Assembly (NCBI GenBank): GCA_965153455.1
Contig: OZ234503.1
Span: 4,774,001 to 4,838,000, forward strand
Direction of reading: 5' to 3'
DNA length: 64,000 nt
Source of the DNA: Sphagnum compactum
Taxonomy: Eukaryota; Bryophyta; Sphagnopsida; Sphagnales
The notes under the pieces are model-generated. The model saw nothing but the letters and a program-made list of their open reading frames with translations, searched no databases and was not told where the DNA came from. Positions 1 through 12,160 of the stretch are shown here, in pieces; the first letter of the stretch is position 1; every line of letters starts with the position of its first letter. Both the position numbers and the translations under genes were made by a program.

Positions 1-200
1 TATGACCCACCTACTAACAACCCACCAGCCCTTACCTGCATACTAACCATCTACATTCATCTACATACCTAGTAGCTACCTATGACCCACCTACTAACAA
101 CCCACCAGCCCTTACCTGCATACTAACCATCTACATTCATCTAGTTACCTAGTAACCACCTATTGTCCTTCCTACCTACCTACCTACCTACCTACCTACA
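1..200. repeat. 80-bp tandem repeat followed by a (CCTA)n microsatellite
   Basis: Positions 1-80 and 81-160 are two nearly identical copies of an 80-bp unit that begins TATGACCCACCTACTAAC. The array is cut by the window edge, so more copies may lie to the left. It runs into a CCTA tetranucleotide array at about 165-200. The same ACC/CTA-rich composition returns at 62.98-63.2 kb. Confidence 0.85.
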
Positions 201-497
201 AAACCTATCTGGACCAGTAGGGCTAATGGATCAATGCCGTTTCTTATTGGGCACAGATGCAATTCCAGAACAGCTGGAATTCAGAGAGTACCAAGCTGGG
301 ATTTGAAGACAAGGTTTTGAAAGATTTGTACATGAGGGGAAGGAAATTAGGATGTGTATGAAGCCCTAGTTGCAGGGAGGCAAAATCTGGTCCTAAAGCA
401 GCAGCAGCTCCACTGGAAGCTCCTGTACAGTACTATATACTCATGGAGGCCCTGGCACATACTATCATCAGGTGTAAAGTGCATCATCCACTCTTAC

Positions 498-3400
498 CCA
501 TTGAACCATGCTGAAGTTATTCTCTCTGTAGAGCTGATCGGTGGGTCGATTGCCTGTGAGAAGCTCCAGAAGCACAATACCGAAACTGTATACATCTCCC
601 TTCTCAGTGACTTTGCCTGTGTCCATGTACTCTGCAAAAACTCCCAACCAAATGTTTTGACCACACTCAAAAAAAAAAAAGTCACAAAATCCAAATGGGA
701 ATAATAATTTGTCACAAAAAGAAACGATACCAATAATGCTCAGAAAAATCTACAAGCAATTAAGTGAATCTCAAATTTTCTTTACCCGGTGGTAAGTATC
801 CAAGTGTTCCTGCAATAATTGTGGTGACATGTGTCTCTTGTGGACCAATGAGCTTGGCAAGTCCAAAATCAGCAACGTGGGCTTCCATGTCCTCATCCAG
901 TAAGATGTTACTGCATTTCACATCCCGGTGAATGATGTGAGGGATGCAATCATGGTGTAAGTAACTCAATCCTCGTGCACTCCCAATTGCAATGTTGAGT
1001 CGGCTCTCCCAGTCCAGTGGCTCTCGTCCATGATTTGCATAATCTTGCATCATCAAGCAAATCATTGTCATGTCATCATCTGATACAAGTTACTTTGGCC
1101 CCCACATTTGAGTGTATGTATAGAGCTAAACAAAAAATAAAACGAAAAAACTTACTTACCATGAAGCAAAGTGTCAAGGTTGCCCTGGGTCATCAAATCA
1201 TAAATAAGGATATTGATGTGAGGAGCACTGTAGTAACCTCGCAAGCTAACCAAGTTCCTGTGTTTGATATCAGCCAAAGTCTCAAGCTCTCTTTCAAATC
1301 CTCGCTCTCTATCTTTGCTCCCTCTTTCCAGTTTTTTCACTGCAAATGTGGTGTTATCAGGCAAAACCAGCTTGTATACTTTACCATAACCACCGCTTCC
1401 GATTATGTCAGTTTGCTTCAGCTTCTCAGTTTGCCTCAGCACTGCCTTTGATGAAGGTGTCGCCTTGCCTGAGAGCTGAAACATCACCATCTTCCCACCT
1501 GACATACCCATGGGAAAAACCCCACCAATCCATCTTCAGAGTTTCAATCTACAACCAGTGAATGATGATTCTTCTAGTATGATGCAATTTGTCACCCATT
1601 GCCTGGGATTTTTTTGTATGGACAGATCTGAGTGAAAATTTGTACATAGAAAACATGCAGTACTTACCTGAGAGCTTGATTTCACAAATCCGATGCTGTC
1701 TTTTCCATCTCCAATAACAAAGAGTGCCAATAAAAATCTTTGAGGCAACAAAGGCGCAGATACAAATTGTGAGGATAACCCCAAGGTTCAATCTCCCTTT
1801 TGTGTTGTTGTCATTGGAATTTGACTGAAGAACAGCCCCCACCCCACCTGCACATCAAAAAAAGAAAAAACAAAAAAAAATTCATCACCATGCTTGCTTC
1901 TTTTTCCTCTGCTTCTTCTTCTTCTTCCTCTTGTTGCAATTTTTGGATAAAATAAATTCATTCAGCTGATGATCTAACTGAAGCCACAGCTGATCAGAAC
2001 TTATGTATGTTGTGCACTGAAAGATCAAGGTCAATTTTTATGAAATAACAAATAGGATGCATAATTGTGTATACCTGCCACAGTAGCATTTGTAAGATCA
2101 AGAAGACTCCGCAGTTTCAGATTGCATGATTGCAATGTCGGTCTACCACACAATTCTGAATTACTGTGAAAACTGTCATTCAATAGGGAAAAATTAGCTG
2201 AAATTTATTAAGAAAACTTATAGCTCAAAATTCAGTATTCCTGGACACAGTTGAGCAAATTGTAGTAAAACCCAAATCAGGAATCTCTAAGAGAGTCTGA
2301 GACATGGGAGTTGCTGCTCTTGAAGAGCTTTTTTTGGGATTCTTACGAGGTCGCACCAAAGGATGCAAGGACTCCGCCTTGAGGCACATGGCCTTTGAAG
2401 CTGTTACTTGATAGATTCCTGCAGTATTGATTCAACCAGATCACATCAAACCAGAGTGCATTGAAACAGAAAAAGAATCCACATTAGAGTTTCTGATCAG
2501 TACTGGAACTGCAAATCTATGAAGCCTCCTCTCTAATTCCTTCCTTCTTCAAAGATCAAATGAAGTAGAACTCAGTTTCTGAAATCTCAGAGCTAGGATC
2601 AAGCTAGGCTGCTGGCCTTGCTACTGATGGGTTTGCATACTGAAAATTGGAGACAGAGGCAAAACAACAACAACACCATCAGCAGCAAAGAGAAAGTTTT
2701 TGCTTACAGAAAAGATAATTTTGTAAGGCTGTTCAAACTTTCGGGGATTTCACCTTGCAGCTTGTTATTGGAAAGATCTCTGCATACACAAAACCGAATT
2801 TATTAACCCCAATGAGAAGAAACTAACTATAATATATACATATATTCATACAAAATGTCTGAGTTCAGATCCTTTCAATAGTTGACAGATTTTGTGTTTC
2901 TGGGTACATTTCAGGGACCCTAATTCAAACTTCATAAATGTTTCTTGAAGCACAGTGCTTAGGTTTAGGCTTCTCTCTCTCTTACTTATTACAACTGTAA
3001 GAAGGTCATGAACTTTTATTGTAATTCAAGGATATTATTATCCGAGCTCGACTTGTATTTCTTCAAGCTTTGAAGGAACCTTGTGCTTACAAGTCTGTGA
3101 GTGTCAAAAGAAGTCCTAGCTCAGGAGGTATGGCTCCAGAGAGATTGTTGGATTGCAACTTCCTGCATGTCAAAGCCAATGTTTCAAAATCTCATTGAAG
3201 CCAAAGGAACCCACTGAACATTCGAAAACTCACTGGTTCAGGAATTATTTTGCATCACGAAGAATTGAGCATGACACTAGACTTGCACTGGGAACAGAAA
3301 TTTGATGACTCTGTCTGTTGCTGGAAAGAAATGGAAAAATAAATAATAAAAGAATCAACCCACTTGAGCACATACATACAGGATTCTCAAGCTGCTAAAA

Positions 3401-3838
3401 TTCCCGAATGAAGCTGGAATGTGGTCTTCAAACAAATTTGAGGATAGATTCCTGCAAACAACACATTGTTCAAGAGTTATAATCGTCTAAGAAATTAGTT
3501 CAATGTGAAGCTCTTGAAAAGGAACAAAATGCAGCTGAGAAGACCCTCCAGAGAAGAGCTGAGAAGAAGACCTAGACCTACGAAGTTTTGCTAAGGAATT
3601 CAGTAATATAACAAGTTGCTTCAATGGCACTTATGAGCTCGATGTGTTCATATCTCATTTCTGCATTCGCCCATGTGATGAATAACACTTACAAAGCTTG
3701 TAGCCAGGGAAGCCCTGTGACATCCAAAGTTATGTTACCACCAAGCTGCTTGCCTGCCAAGTTTCTGCAAAAAACCAACCAACCAACCAACCAACCACCT
3801 CAAAATCTTGAGTTCATCAGCATTAGGTCAAGAAGGAA

Positions 3839-3872
<34 letters not shown>

Positions 3873-4808
3873 GATCGTGGTTCTTCTTCCTCCACTGACT
3901 AAATCCTGACCAGAAACTTTATTTTTGTAGGTAGGGTTTGGTTGAGAGACTCTTGAAAAGGGTTTGGTTGAGAAGCTCAAATGGTTTGGTTGAGAAGCTT
4001 GAGTTGAGAAGCTCAAAGGGTTTGGTTGAGATGCAAGCTTGCGTTGAGAAGCTCAAAGGGTTTGGTTGAGATGCAAGCTTGGGTTGAGAAAGCTCAAATT
4101 GATCTTGACAAACCCAAAAGAGTTCTGCCAGTACTAGTGCAGGAGGAAGCATGAAGCTATGACAGTAGTAGTGCTTTGCTGCTGCTGCTGGAGGAACAAG
4201 CTAGGACATCGGCTATCTTACTGATGACCAAAAAAAAAGAGCCTGCTGAGGGGTTCAAGGGCAGGAGACAGACAGACTTACATGGAGAGAATGTGCAATT
4301 GATCAGAGCTGCATGTGACACCAGCCCACTCACAGGGTGTTGGATCTGAATGTCGCCAATTCTCCAGGCTCCCACAAGGGTCATGTAGATGCATTCCAAA
4401 CTCAAGCAAAGCATGTCCTGAGATCTCATGACCAGTCCGCACCAAATGTTTCCCAAACAGGAAAAAAAAGAAAAGAAAAAACAACACCATGATCAGATCA
4501 ATATGTCCAGTAATTGGAAGACACCAGCCAGCCAGCGAGAATTTCCTAAGTGGACAACATATAGCTCGATCATCCATCATGAATGTGCAGTGATTCTTAC
4601 TTCATTGAGCTACTAGAAAACAGATGATCAGAAGATCATCTGCTGCAGGCCACACACCTTCATCACTGAGAGCCTCACTTGGGTGAGCTCCAAGAGAAGA
4701 ACATAACAGTAGCACTTTCAGGAAGAAGATGATGATCCACATCTGCAGGCCATGCATATGGCGGCAAGAATATGCAGCCATGAATATTCTTACTGTTGGA
4801 GTGCTCAT
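498..4808 (-). CDS. FEI-like leucine-rich-repeat receptor kinase, 3' end missing
   Basis: Plasma-membrane LRR receptor-like kinase resembling FEI1/FEI2. Twelve exons are seen (minus strand): 4808-4658, 4417-4282, 3764-3693, 3451-3380, 3162-3091, 2779-2708, 2418-2347, 2163-2075, 1847-1668, 1498-1160, 1043-786, 631-498, giving 549 residues. Order: signal peptide, LRRNT_2 cap ([18 protein letters not shown]), five LRRs each in a 72-nt phase-2 exon, [12 protein letters not shown] juxtamembrane motif, one membrane helix (about 268-292), kinase domain. Kinase landmarks: GSGGYG loop (339-344), Lys360, HRD (457-459), DFG (477-479), so an RD kinase; the APE motif reads PPE. Exon 631-498 ends at a good donor (GTAAGA) after subdomain IX. 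No exon for subdomains X-XI is visible to position 1, so the gene continues left or is broken. In-frame ATGs at 4808, 4757 and 4742 all precede the hydrophobic stretch, so the start is uncertain. Confidence 0.9.
3934..4098. repeat. Intronic 40-bp tandem repeat in the receptor-kinase gene
   Basis: A short array lies in the intron between the LRR-cap exon and the first LRR exon. The best pair starts at 4003 and 4043 (GTTGAGAAGCTCAAAGGG..., period 40). Degenerate copies of the GGTTTGGTTGAGAAGCTC core extend left to about 3934. Confidence 0.8.
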
Positions 4809-5541
4809 GATCACGGCATGCTTCCAGTACGAAGCGAGTGATCAGCTCCAAAGAATCGGGCCCCAAAGAGTACAACCCTTCTGCTGCATGCGGTTGCACT
4901 CAAAAGCCTGATCTGGAACATGTACTGGGGACGATAAGAAGATCAAGCTCTTCTTGTTCTTTCTTGTTCTGCTGCTGCTACAGTAGTAGCGCCTGGATCC
5001 GTTCGCCGGCTTTCAAAGCAAGATCCGGCAAACCCATTCTCGACATCTTGTACCATTTACTGCTCCTGCACCAGCTCCTACTAGATTGAAGAGTCCGGAT
5101 TCAACAACCTAACGAAAACCGTCACATGAGACATTCATGAGGTCCTGTCATGCAGCAAAGATTCTTCATGTTGACAACTAATTAGAGAGCTGCAGCTTGA
5201 AGCTCATGATCAGCTTGTCATCATGAGCTCGATGAAGAGCTTTCAGAATATTCTTGGTCACTAGCTAGAAGAATCACATAAGAGCTGAGTACGTACACTT
5301 CTTTTCTTTTCTTTTCTTTTCTAAGCTGAGATCAACAGCATTGCTCGGCACACATGAGCAGCTGGACTAGACGTCATACTTGTTGAAGAAGACCAGCTAC
5401 TGCATCATGATGACTATTGAAGCTCGGATTTCACAAGTTGCAGGACGAGAGCCGTCATCACTTCGAGCTCGGTTCCATATCCAGCTGGTTCCACTTGGAA
5501 GTTTATCTCTTCTGCCTGTTAATAGCATGGACTAGTAGTAT

Positions 5542-5543
<2 letters not shown>

Positions 5544-5574
<31 letters not shown>
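5544..5574. repeat. (CT)n microsatellite
   Basis: Uninterrupted CT dinucleotides about 31 bp long, roughly 0.75 kb upstream of the receptor-kinase start. On the minus strand this is a GAGA tract, a common plant promoter or 5' UTR element. Any regulatory role is inference. Confidence 0.9.
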
Positions 5575-5578
<4 letters not shown>

Positions 5579-5909
5579 CTTTATAAGAGGAAAACAGCTG
5601 CCGCTGCATGCAGATTCTCTCCCAAAAAAAAGGGAAGAGAAAAAAGAGAGAGGAGCAAAAAAGGGTAACTAGTTCTAGGAGTCTGCAGAACTAGTTGGAT
5701 AAATATTTCTATCCAACAGCAGCCTCGGAGTCGTCCGGATCAGGAGGAGGAGCTCCTCCTCCGACGGACTCGGAGCCTCAAGGTGTTTTACCATTTCCTT
5801 GAAGACGACAAGAAACAATTATAATATAGTATTTATGATGATCACATCAGAGCTAGCTAGCGATCCAGAGAAGAAGAAGAAGAACTCCCTCCCTCCCACT
5901 AGCTGTGCC

Positions 5910-5940
<31 letters not shown>
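5910..5940. repeat. (CAG)n trinucleotide microsatellite
   Basis: About ten CAG triplets in a row. No supported gene surrounds it, so it should not be read as a polyglutamine tract. Confidence 0.9.
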
Positions 5941-5941
<1 letters not shown>

Positions 5942-6335
5942 TCTGATTGATTATATATGATCTGATATAGCAACAAAACAAAAAGCAAAAGACTTTGGAC
6001 GTCGTCAGCTTCCTCAGCCACCAACAATTGTGCATGCTAAAAATGGCTGCAACAATCATTTCACCGCCTTCCTAGATGGAAGTGGTGGAAGTGGTGGAAG
6101 TGGAAGAAGAACCTGACGACACTATCCCCAAAAAAAAACTTTTTTTTTCTTTTTCTCTTTTGGGGAAAGATTGTACATACGTGAGTGAGCTACTGCGGCC
6201 TAGTTGCACCGCTACTTCAACCCTGTTTGCGTGAAGATCTCCGCAGTAGCCGTGTGAGGGGTGTGAGGGAGACTCGAAGGAGCTCCTCGAACACGAGGAG
6301 GAGGTCGAAGACAGAAGGGTTTCGCACAGTGATGC

Positions 6336-6563
6336 GCACTCCACTTTTATGGCTTTTTATGGACGGGCCTTTCTTGCTGCACTGTTTTATGGCTTTTTAT
6401 GGACGACTCTTTCTTGAAGCACTCTTTCTTTTATGGCTTTTTTAACTTCTCGCCACACACCCTTTTTGTGGCTTATTATGAACGACTCTTTCTCAAGCAC
6501 TCCCTTTTTCTTTTATGGCTTTTTGGGGCGACTCTTTCTTGAAGCACTTCCTTCTTTTATGCC
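6336..6563. repeat. Minisatellite of ~42-46 bp units
   Basis: Five to six degenerate copies of a unit containing TTTTATGGCTTTTTATGG and CGACTCTTTCTTGAAGCAC, starting near 6337, 6379, 6425, 6465, 6508 and 6553. Spacing changes by non-multiples of three, so the apparent reading frames across it are fortuitous. Confidence 0.85.
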
Positions 6564-9500
6564 TTTTGGAAGAATTGGCCAAGAAATATTAGAAATTTCC
6601 AAAACCCTTGGTCTAGAGGCTTACTACAAGACTCCATTTCCATGCCACAATCTAAATTGCTGGAGCTCCAAGGCCCAAAATGGGTTTTGATTGGGGGCCT
6701 TTGTTAAGATTAGTCACTCTTCTAGGTATACTTTTTAACACTCTCTTGTTTCTCAAACCCCCAAACCATAGTTACAAGCACTATGTTAGCTTTAGAACTC
6801 AATTTAATGGCTGGTAATTTTAGTGTCCTAGAAAACCATCCACAAACTACAAACACCACTCTCCCAACACATGTAATTCACATATTTAGTGTCAATCAAA
6901 TGACACTTGGTGATCTTCAATGATGAAACCCAAATAATGTCAATACACACACCCATACTCCCATCCCTGGCCATTAGCCTAGGCCGAAAATGATAAAAGA
7001 ATAGAGGGAGAGATTAAAATGTTGGTAACCTACGAGGTGAGCCAACATGCACCCAAGTGATTGAACATATCAGGACTTTGTTTGATTAATTCAAATCAAA
7101 TTCTTTCCCATCTTTCACACCCAAGCCCCAAACTAATGTTGCTTGTTTTGTGCAAATGTTCCTCTTACTTCGTGGGGGAGAATCAAGAATTGGATTGGGA
7201 TTCAACCCCCATTAGAAGCCCAATCATGAGTGTTGTTTAGTCTTGTAATTATGTTCAACATTCAAATTTTGCATGGGTTGCAAGTTCTTAGCCCTTTCAT
7301 TCATTGTTCTCACACAATGCCCCACCACACGTTAGGATTTGGTCACAATCTTTTAGTTTTGGTTTCGATTCAAATCATAAATAAAAATTAAACTCGCATG
7401 TTATATTCCTAAAATGCCATGTAACCCCCATCTCACTAAAAGTTCATGCTCTGAAACAAAAAAAAATTATGCTCTAAAACATTTAATTATCATGTTTCAA
7501 TGAACATCAAATGAAAAATGCCAACAACACTTCATTCAACAAATGAATTTTTTTAAAAATCTAGATACTTATTTGGGTGTAGTCTATCAATATTTGTTGA
7601 TTATGAAAAAATTGTTAATTTTTAATAAGTATAATGGGTTGATTATTGATAACTTGTTGATTCTTAATTTGGTTGAAAATTGGTTGAAAAGTCTATTCCT
7701 TTAAAAAATATTATCCAAAAAACTAGTAAAACTTTTATAAGCCAAAAGGATAAATTACGGACACATTGTTGTTTTTGCATCCCTAATTATTGTCATCATC
7801 ATTTATTATTTTGAATTTTAACAACAATATATATAATGAAAAGCTCCATGAGAGAGCTCTGATGATGGTAGTGTCAAATCAGAAATGTGGATGAGGAAAA
7901 ACTTTGATCGCCATGGCAACTTGTCATCATTTTCAATCACTAGATTTAGAGTATTGTGTTGGAAAGTGAATGAACGGTGGAAATGCCTTAACCTTTGTTC
8001 CATCTTCGTACCATATCTTGTAAACCCTCTTGCTTCCCCCTTCTCCTACCTACATAATTACCATTTTGACCAATTATTGAAAAAATGTTTAGTTATCAAT
8101 AAATGTTTGGGGGTAAGTTAATCATAATCAAATTTTAAGGTTTGAAATTGGTTGAGATTTGGACAATGACCCTACTTGTCTTCTATACATATTAGAAAGA
8201 CCTAACAAGACCTTCATGAGTTAAATGTTGCTTTTATGAAAACCAAAAATTGACTTGTACTTTTCCATGTTTAGTCTCAATACATTTTTCAAACCTTAAA
8301 ACTTAAAAGGTCCTTGTGTCTATGACTTTTCATTTGGTCGAGCTTCCCTCAATTTTAGATCCATTTTCATCTCCCCTTTTCACTTGATTTGACCTTTTGC
8401 AGGTTTGCAATTGTTAGAAATGCATGGGAAATGAAAACATCTTTTGAGGATTTTTTTCCGTTGAAAAACCTACCTTGATAGTATGCTAGGTGATTATTGA
8501 AATGGGTAAACTGACTCTTATGCATTATACATTGTGGGCATTATTTTAAAAGCATACTTGAAAACGTAGGAATGGATTGTGTGGATATTGTTTCAACAAG
8601 CAAATTATGGTTTTTTTTTTTCAAATTCCTTAAGTACTAAGTCCATTAGTGTGTATCCACAACTTGAATTAACATTAAATGGCAACTATCCTAGGTGGGT
8701 TGTAGTATTTTTAGAAAAGCACCACTAAAAGTGGTGACTTAGGAAGTTCCTAGGTCTAGATGTGGTTAATTTAATTATTTTTATTTCAAAAAATGGTGAA
8801 ATAAAAATTCGAAACCACAAATTTTGTGTGTGTTTCTTTTCCTTTTTTGAAATAAAATCACCGAGTTGTGAAATTTTCCTAGAAAAAATATATTAAAGCA
8901 AAATGATAAAAGGTGAATCTTTAAAAAATTGAAAATCCAATTATTTAATACCTTATGTGCGATAAAAAAATAATTTCACAAAGACCTTGCCATAGTAATG
9001 ATGAAAAAGATGAAGAACCAACCATCAATTTGTAACTACTTATGGAAATGATTAAATATCATAGTGTACTTAGTGACTAGGCATCATAATGTTTTTATTT
9101 CTTGAGGCTAGTGTTTTTAATTGTTTCAATTTTGTGATGTTATCATAATGTCCATCATCCACAAAGAGACTTAGCAACATTTTGGCTATAGACCACGTAT
9201 GAAAGTAAAAATTTATTTATATCTTGGCTACTTGCTTGAGTTTCAATGTGTTGAAACATGGTGAGTTTTTAGAATGTGTTTTCCATTTTTTGAAAAATAA
9301 ATAAATTATATTCAACAAAATATTTTCTCTCAAATGTTTTTGGTTAAATGGAAAAAGATTCACCACAAAAAAAAACTTTGCTTGAGACATGTGGTACCTT
9401 AAAAACTAGTGTGGAGAAAAAACATGTTCTTTTGAGCTAGGTGTTTTTGTTTGGCTTTGATCATTACATAACCCTCCCAAACCATGCCCCCCCTCCCCCC

Positions 9501-10874
9501 CTTCCCCTCTCCCTCACTTTTGGTACTTGGAAAGGCTTTGACAAGGTTCAATGTGCATGTTTGTTTGTTGTTTTGCAATTTTGGAAACTTCAAAAAACAA
9601 ATTGTCAAATTTTTCAGCTCATCACATTCCATTCACATCTGAGCCTGCACAAATAGGAAGCTGCATTTATCACTCAACAATGAGTTGTGCGCGTGATTTG
9701 CATGGGTTTGTCAAAAGTGTACTTCTTTTAACCCAATAAAAGGAAAGGGTTGTTATGTATGGAAAGGGGTTGTTATGATCGAAGAGTGTTGACTAGTTCT
9801 TGGATTTATAAGCAAGTTCAGGTGCGAGTTATAGTTCGGGGTTTTAGCGTCTCGGGTTTAGGGTTTTTTTAGAATTATCATTGAAATCATTGAACTAGGG
9901 AATTGACCTCTTTCCGAAATTGAACTAGAACTTGAACTAGGGGTGTTCTCTAGGTACATAATTTTTTTAATAAAAAAAAGGTCTAAATTTGACGATACCT
10001 TTTAGGCACGTTATTATTGTATTTGATTGATTGTACATAATTTATGTTACATAATTTTTATCTTGCACTATGTGCACTAATAGAGCAAAAAATATTACTT
10101 TAAAAAAAAAGAAAAGTTGCATGTGATGATGACAATGGAACTAAATCTTGTTGTAAATCGAACCGGCTCTATTTTTTTTTGAAAATGGTTAGAACTAACG
10201 ATTTTTGAAATTTCAAAGAAGTGATCTCAAGACTAGATCAAATGTTCCATTCAAAAAAAAAAAAAAAAAAAAAAGGTTAGAACTGGGACCAAAGGGTTCC
10301 TTTTGAAATTAGGAACTACATAACACATTGGTTATGACACATTAGCAACCCCTTAATGGAAAGATGTGCTTCTTATGACACAAACTTGGTGTCCTTTTGT
10401 GGCCTCCTTGAAATCTTGTTATGCAAAGTGCATTAAAACTGGCTTCCAAATACAATTTGTGAGGTTACCAAGACCTTTTAAATTTTCTCTTGGAATTTAA
10501 AAAAAAATTTGTCTTATTTTGGGCTAATATACTTGGAAAATGGTTTTTTTCAAATGCCCCAAACTAATTGTCTCATCTAACAAAAGAGAATTTGGTTTGA
10601 TGGACCACTTGCAATAAGGAGAAAAAAGAGCTAACAATTCTACTATATGTATATCACCCATCTCAATATTCCTATTCTAGTCAAAATGGACCTAACTTTA
10701 GAGTTAGATTCATATGGAACTCAATTTGTGAAAAAAAGAATATTTAATAAATTATTTAATTAATTAAAATCACTATAAATTTGATAAACCTAGACAAAGG
10801 TGAGATGCAATTTGCTGTATATAAAAAAGCAAGTCCACCCATGAAATATAATTCTTTAATCATCTTTTTATATA

Positions 10875-11030
10875 TTTGGCTACTCACTATAAGAAACCAA
10901 ATATAGGGATCTGGCTGATTTTTTTATTCTATTTTTTTTTTCTCACTTCTGGCTATTGAAAACTTTCAAAACACTTCATTTTTTTGAATTTTTGATTTTG
11001 AATTTCACTTTTTGGCAAAATTTTGTAAGT
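10875..11030. repeat. Dispersed repeat, copy A
   Basis: Shares an ordered set of blocks with 27985-28135 on the same strand: TTTGGCTAC, a TATAGGRATCTGG block, GGCTATTGAAAA(C/T)TTT, AACACTTCATTT, and a final CACTTTTTGGC-type block. The two copies are about 17 kb apart, which fits an old interspersed element. Confidence 0.65.
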
Positions 11031-11191
11031 TTAAAAAAAAGGCTGGTTGAGCAGGTATATTGGATGGAACCCTGCTATATATGCTATATGCTGGTAGTAT
11101 ATTGTTCCTTTATTAATTAGTAATTAATAGTAATTAATAAATAATTTTGACAAATTGCTCTTACTTTTTGTTTTTGTTTTTTTTTTGGGGG

Positions 11192-12160
11192 GGCTGGCTC
11201 TCTTAGGAATTAATTAGTGTTGAACATGAGTTGTAAGTAAGGTATTGTTTCTTCTTTTAATTTGTTGATGTGTAGACCCACAAATTTTTTTTAAAAAAAA
11301 ATTTATTGGAAATAGTCATATTAATTAAAAATTTCTGAAATTGTGGGTACTCCTCAATAGAAGCAACGGTTTGGCCCCCTCACTCCCCAAAATAGGAGCC
11401 AAGTGACTTCCCTTTAGGCCCCCCTTTTACAACTATTATTCTACCATGACTCGTGTTTGACAAATGTTGCTGAAATAATAACTTAAAAAAATTGGGAGTT
11501 TCCATCACTCCCAATTTGAATATTTCAGAATTTCAACAATAGTCTTTAAGGACCACTTTAGACAAGGGTCGAGGGACCAAAAGCCCAAGGACCAATTTGA
11601 ACCAAATCCAACCTTGAATTGAACCCTTCTTCACATTATATATATATATAAAGGTACAATGAGTGTGTTTAAAGGCTTAGGGTTCAATTCGAGGGTCCAA
11701 TATAAAAAATGAGTAACTTTGGACCCTAGCTTACACTTTGGTTCTCCAAACCATGAGCTCTCCTTTAAGCTTTTTTTTTTTTTGTTTTGTTTTTTGTCCG
11801 AACCAATTGGTTTCCCCCCCAAAACGATGCCATGTAAACTAAAACACAACTTCATTTGTCTTGGTCCTGGACCTTTGTCTAAAGGCCTTGAGACCAATTT
11901 AAAGCTCTTGACCAATAAGAAATGCTCAATTTCATTGGACCTGGCTCCTTGAACCCTTGTCTAAAGTGAGCCTCATTATTCCAAGTCCAACACTAAGTTT
12001 CAAAGTTATCTTGTGTTTTTGAAGGAGGTTCAATTCTCTAAAATTTTGATAAACTACTTTTAGTTTTGTTTCTAGTATTTAAACTAGCGCTCTTAAGGAA
12101 TTAATGAGTGCAAAACGTGAGTTGTAGGTATGGTATACAAGCAAGTTGATGTGTGCCCAA
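11192..12160. repeat. Direct repeat pair flanking an inverted-repeat element
   Basis: A segment at about 11192-11280 (CTGGCTCTCTTAGGAATTAA ... GAGTTGTAAGTAAGGTAT ... TTGATGTGTAG) recurs in the same orientation at about 12083-12160 (CTAGCGCTCTTAAGGAATTAA ... GAGTTGTAGGTATGGTAT ... TTGATGTGTGCCC). The interval between copies holds the inverted-repeat element at 11554-11968. Confidence 0.6.
11554..11968. mobile_element. MITE-like segment with 16-bp perfect inverted ends
   Basis: CACTTTAGACAAGGGT at 11554-11569 is matched by its exact reverse complement at 11953-11968, and similarity continues inward imperfectly (GAGGGACC against AAGGAGCC). The ~415-bp segment is AT-rich and has no supported coding sequence. 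This fits a non-autonomous DNA transposon or an old fold-back element. I could not define target-site duplications. Confidence 0.5.
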
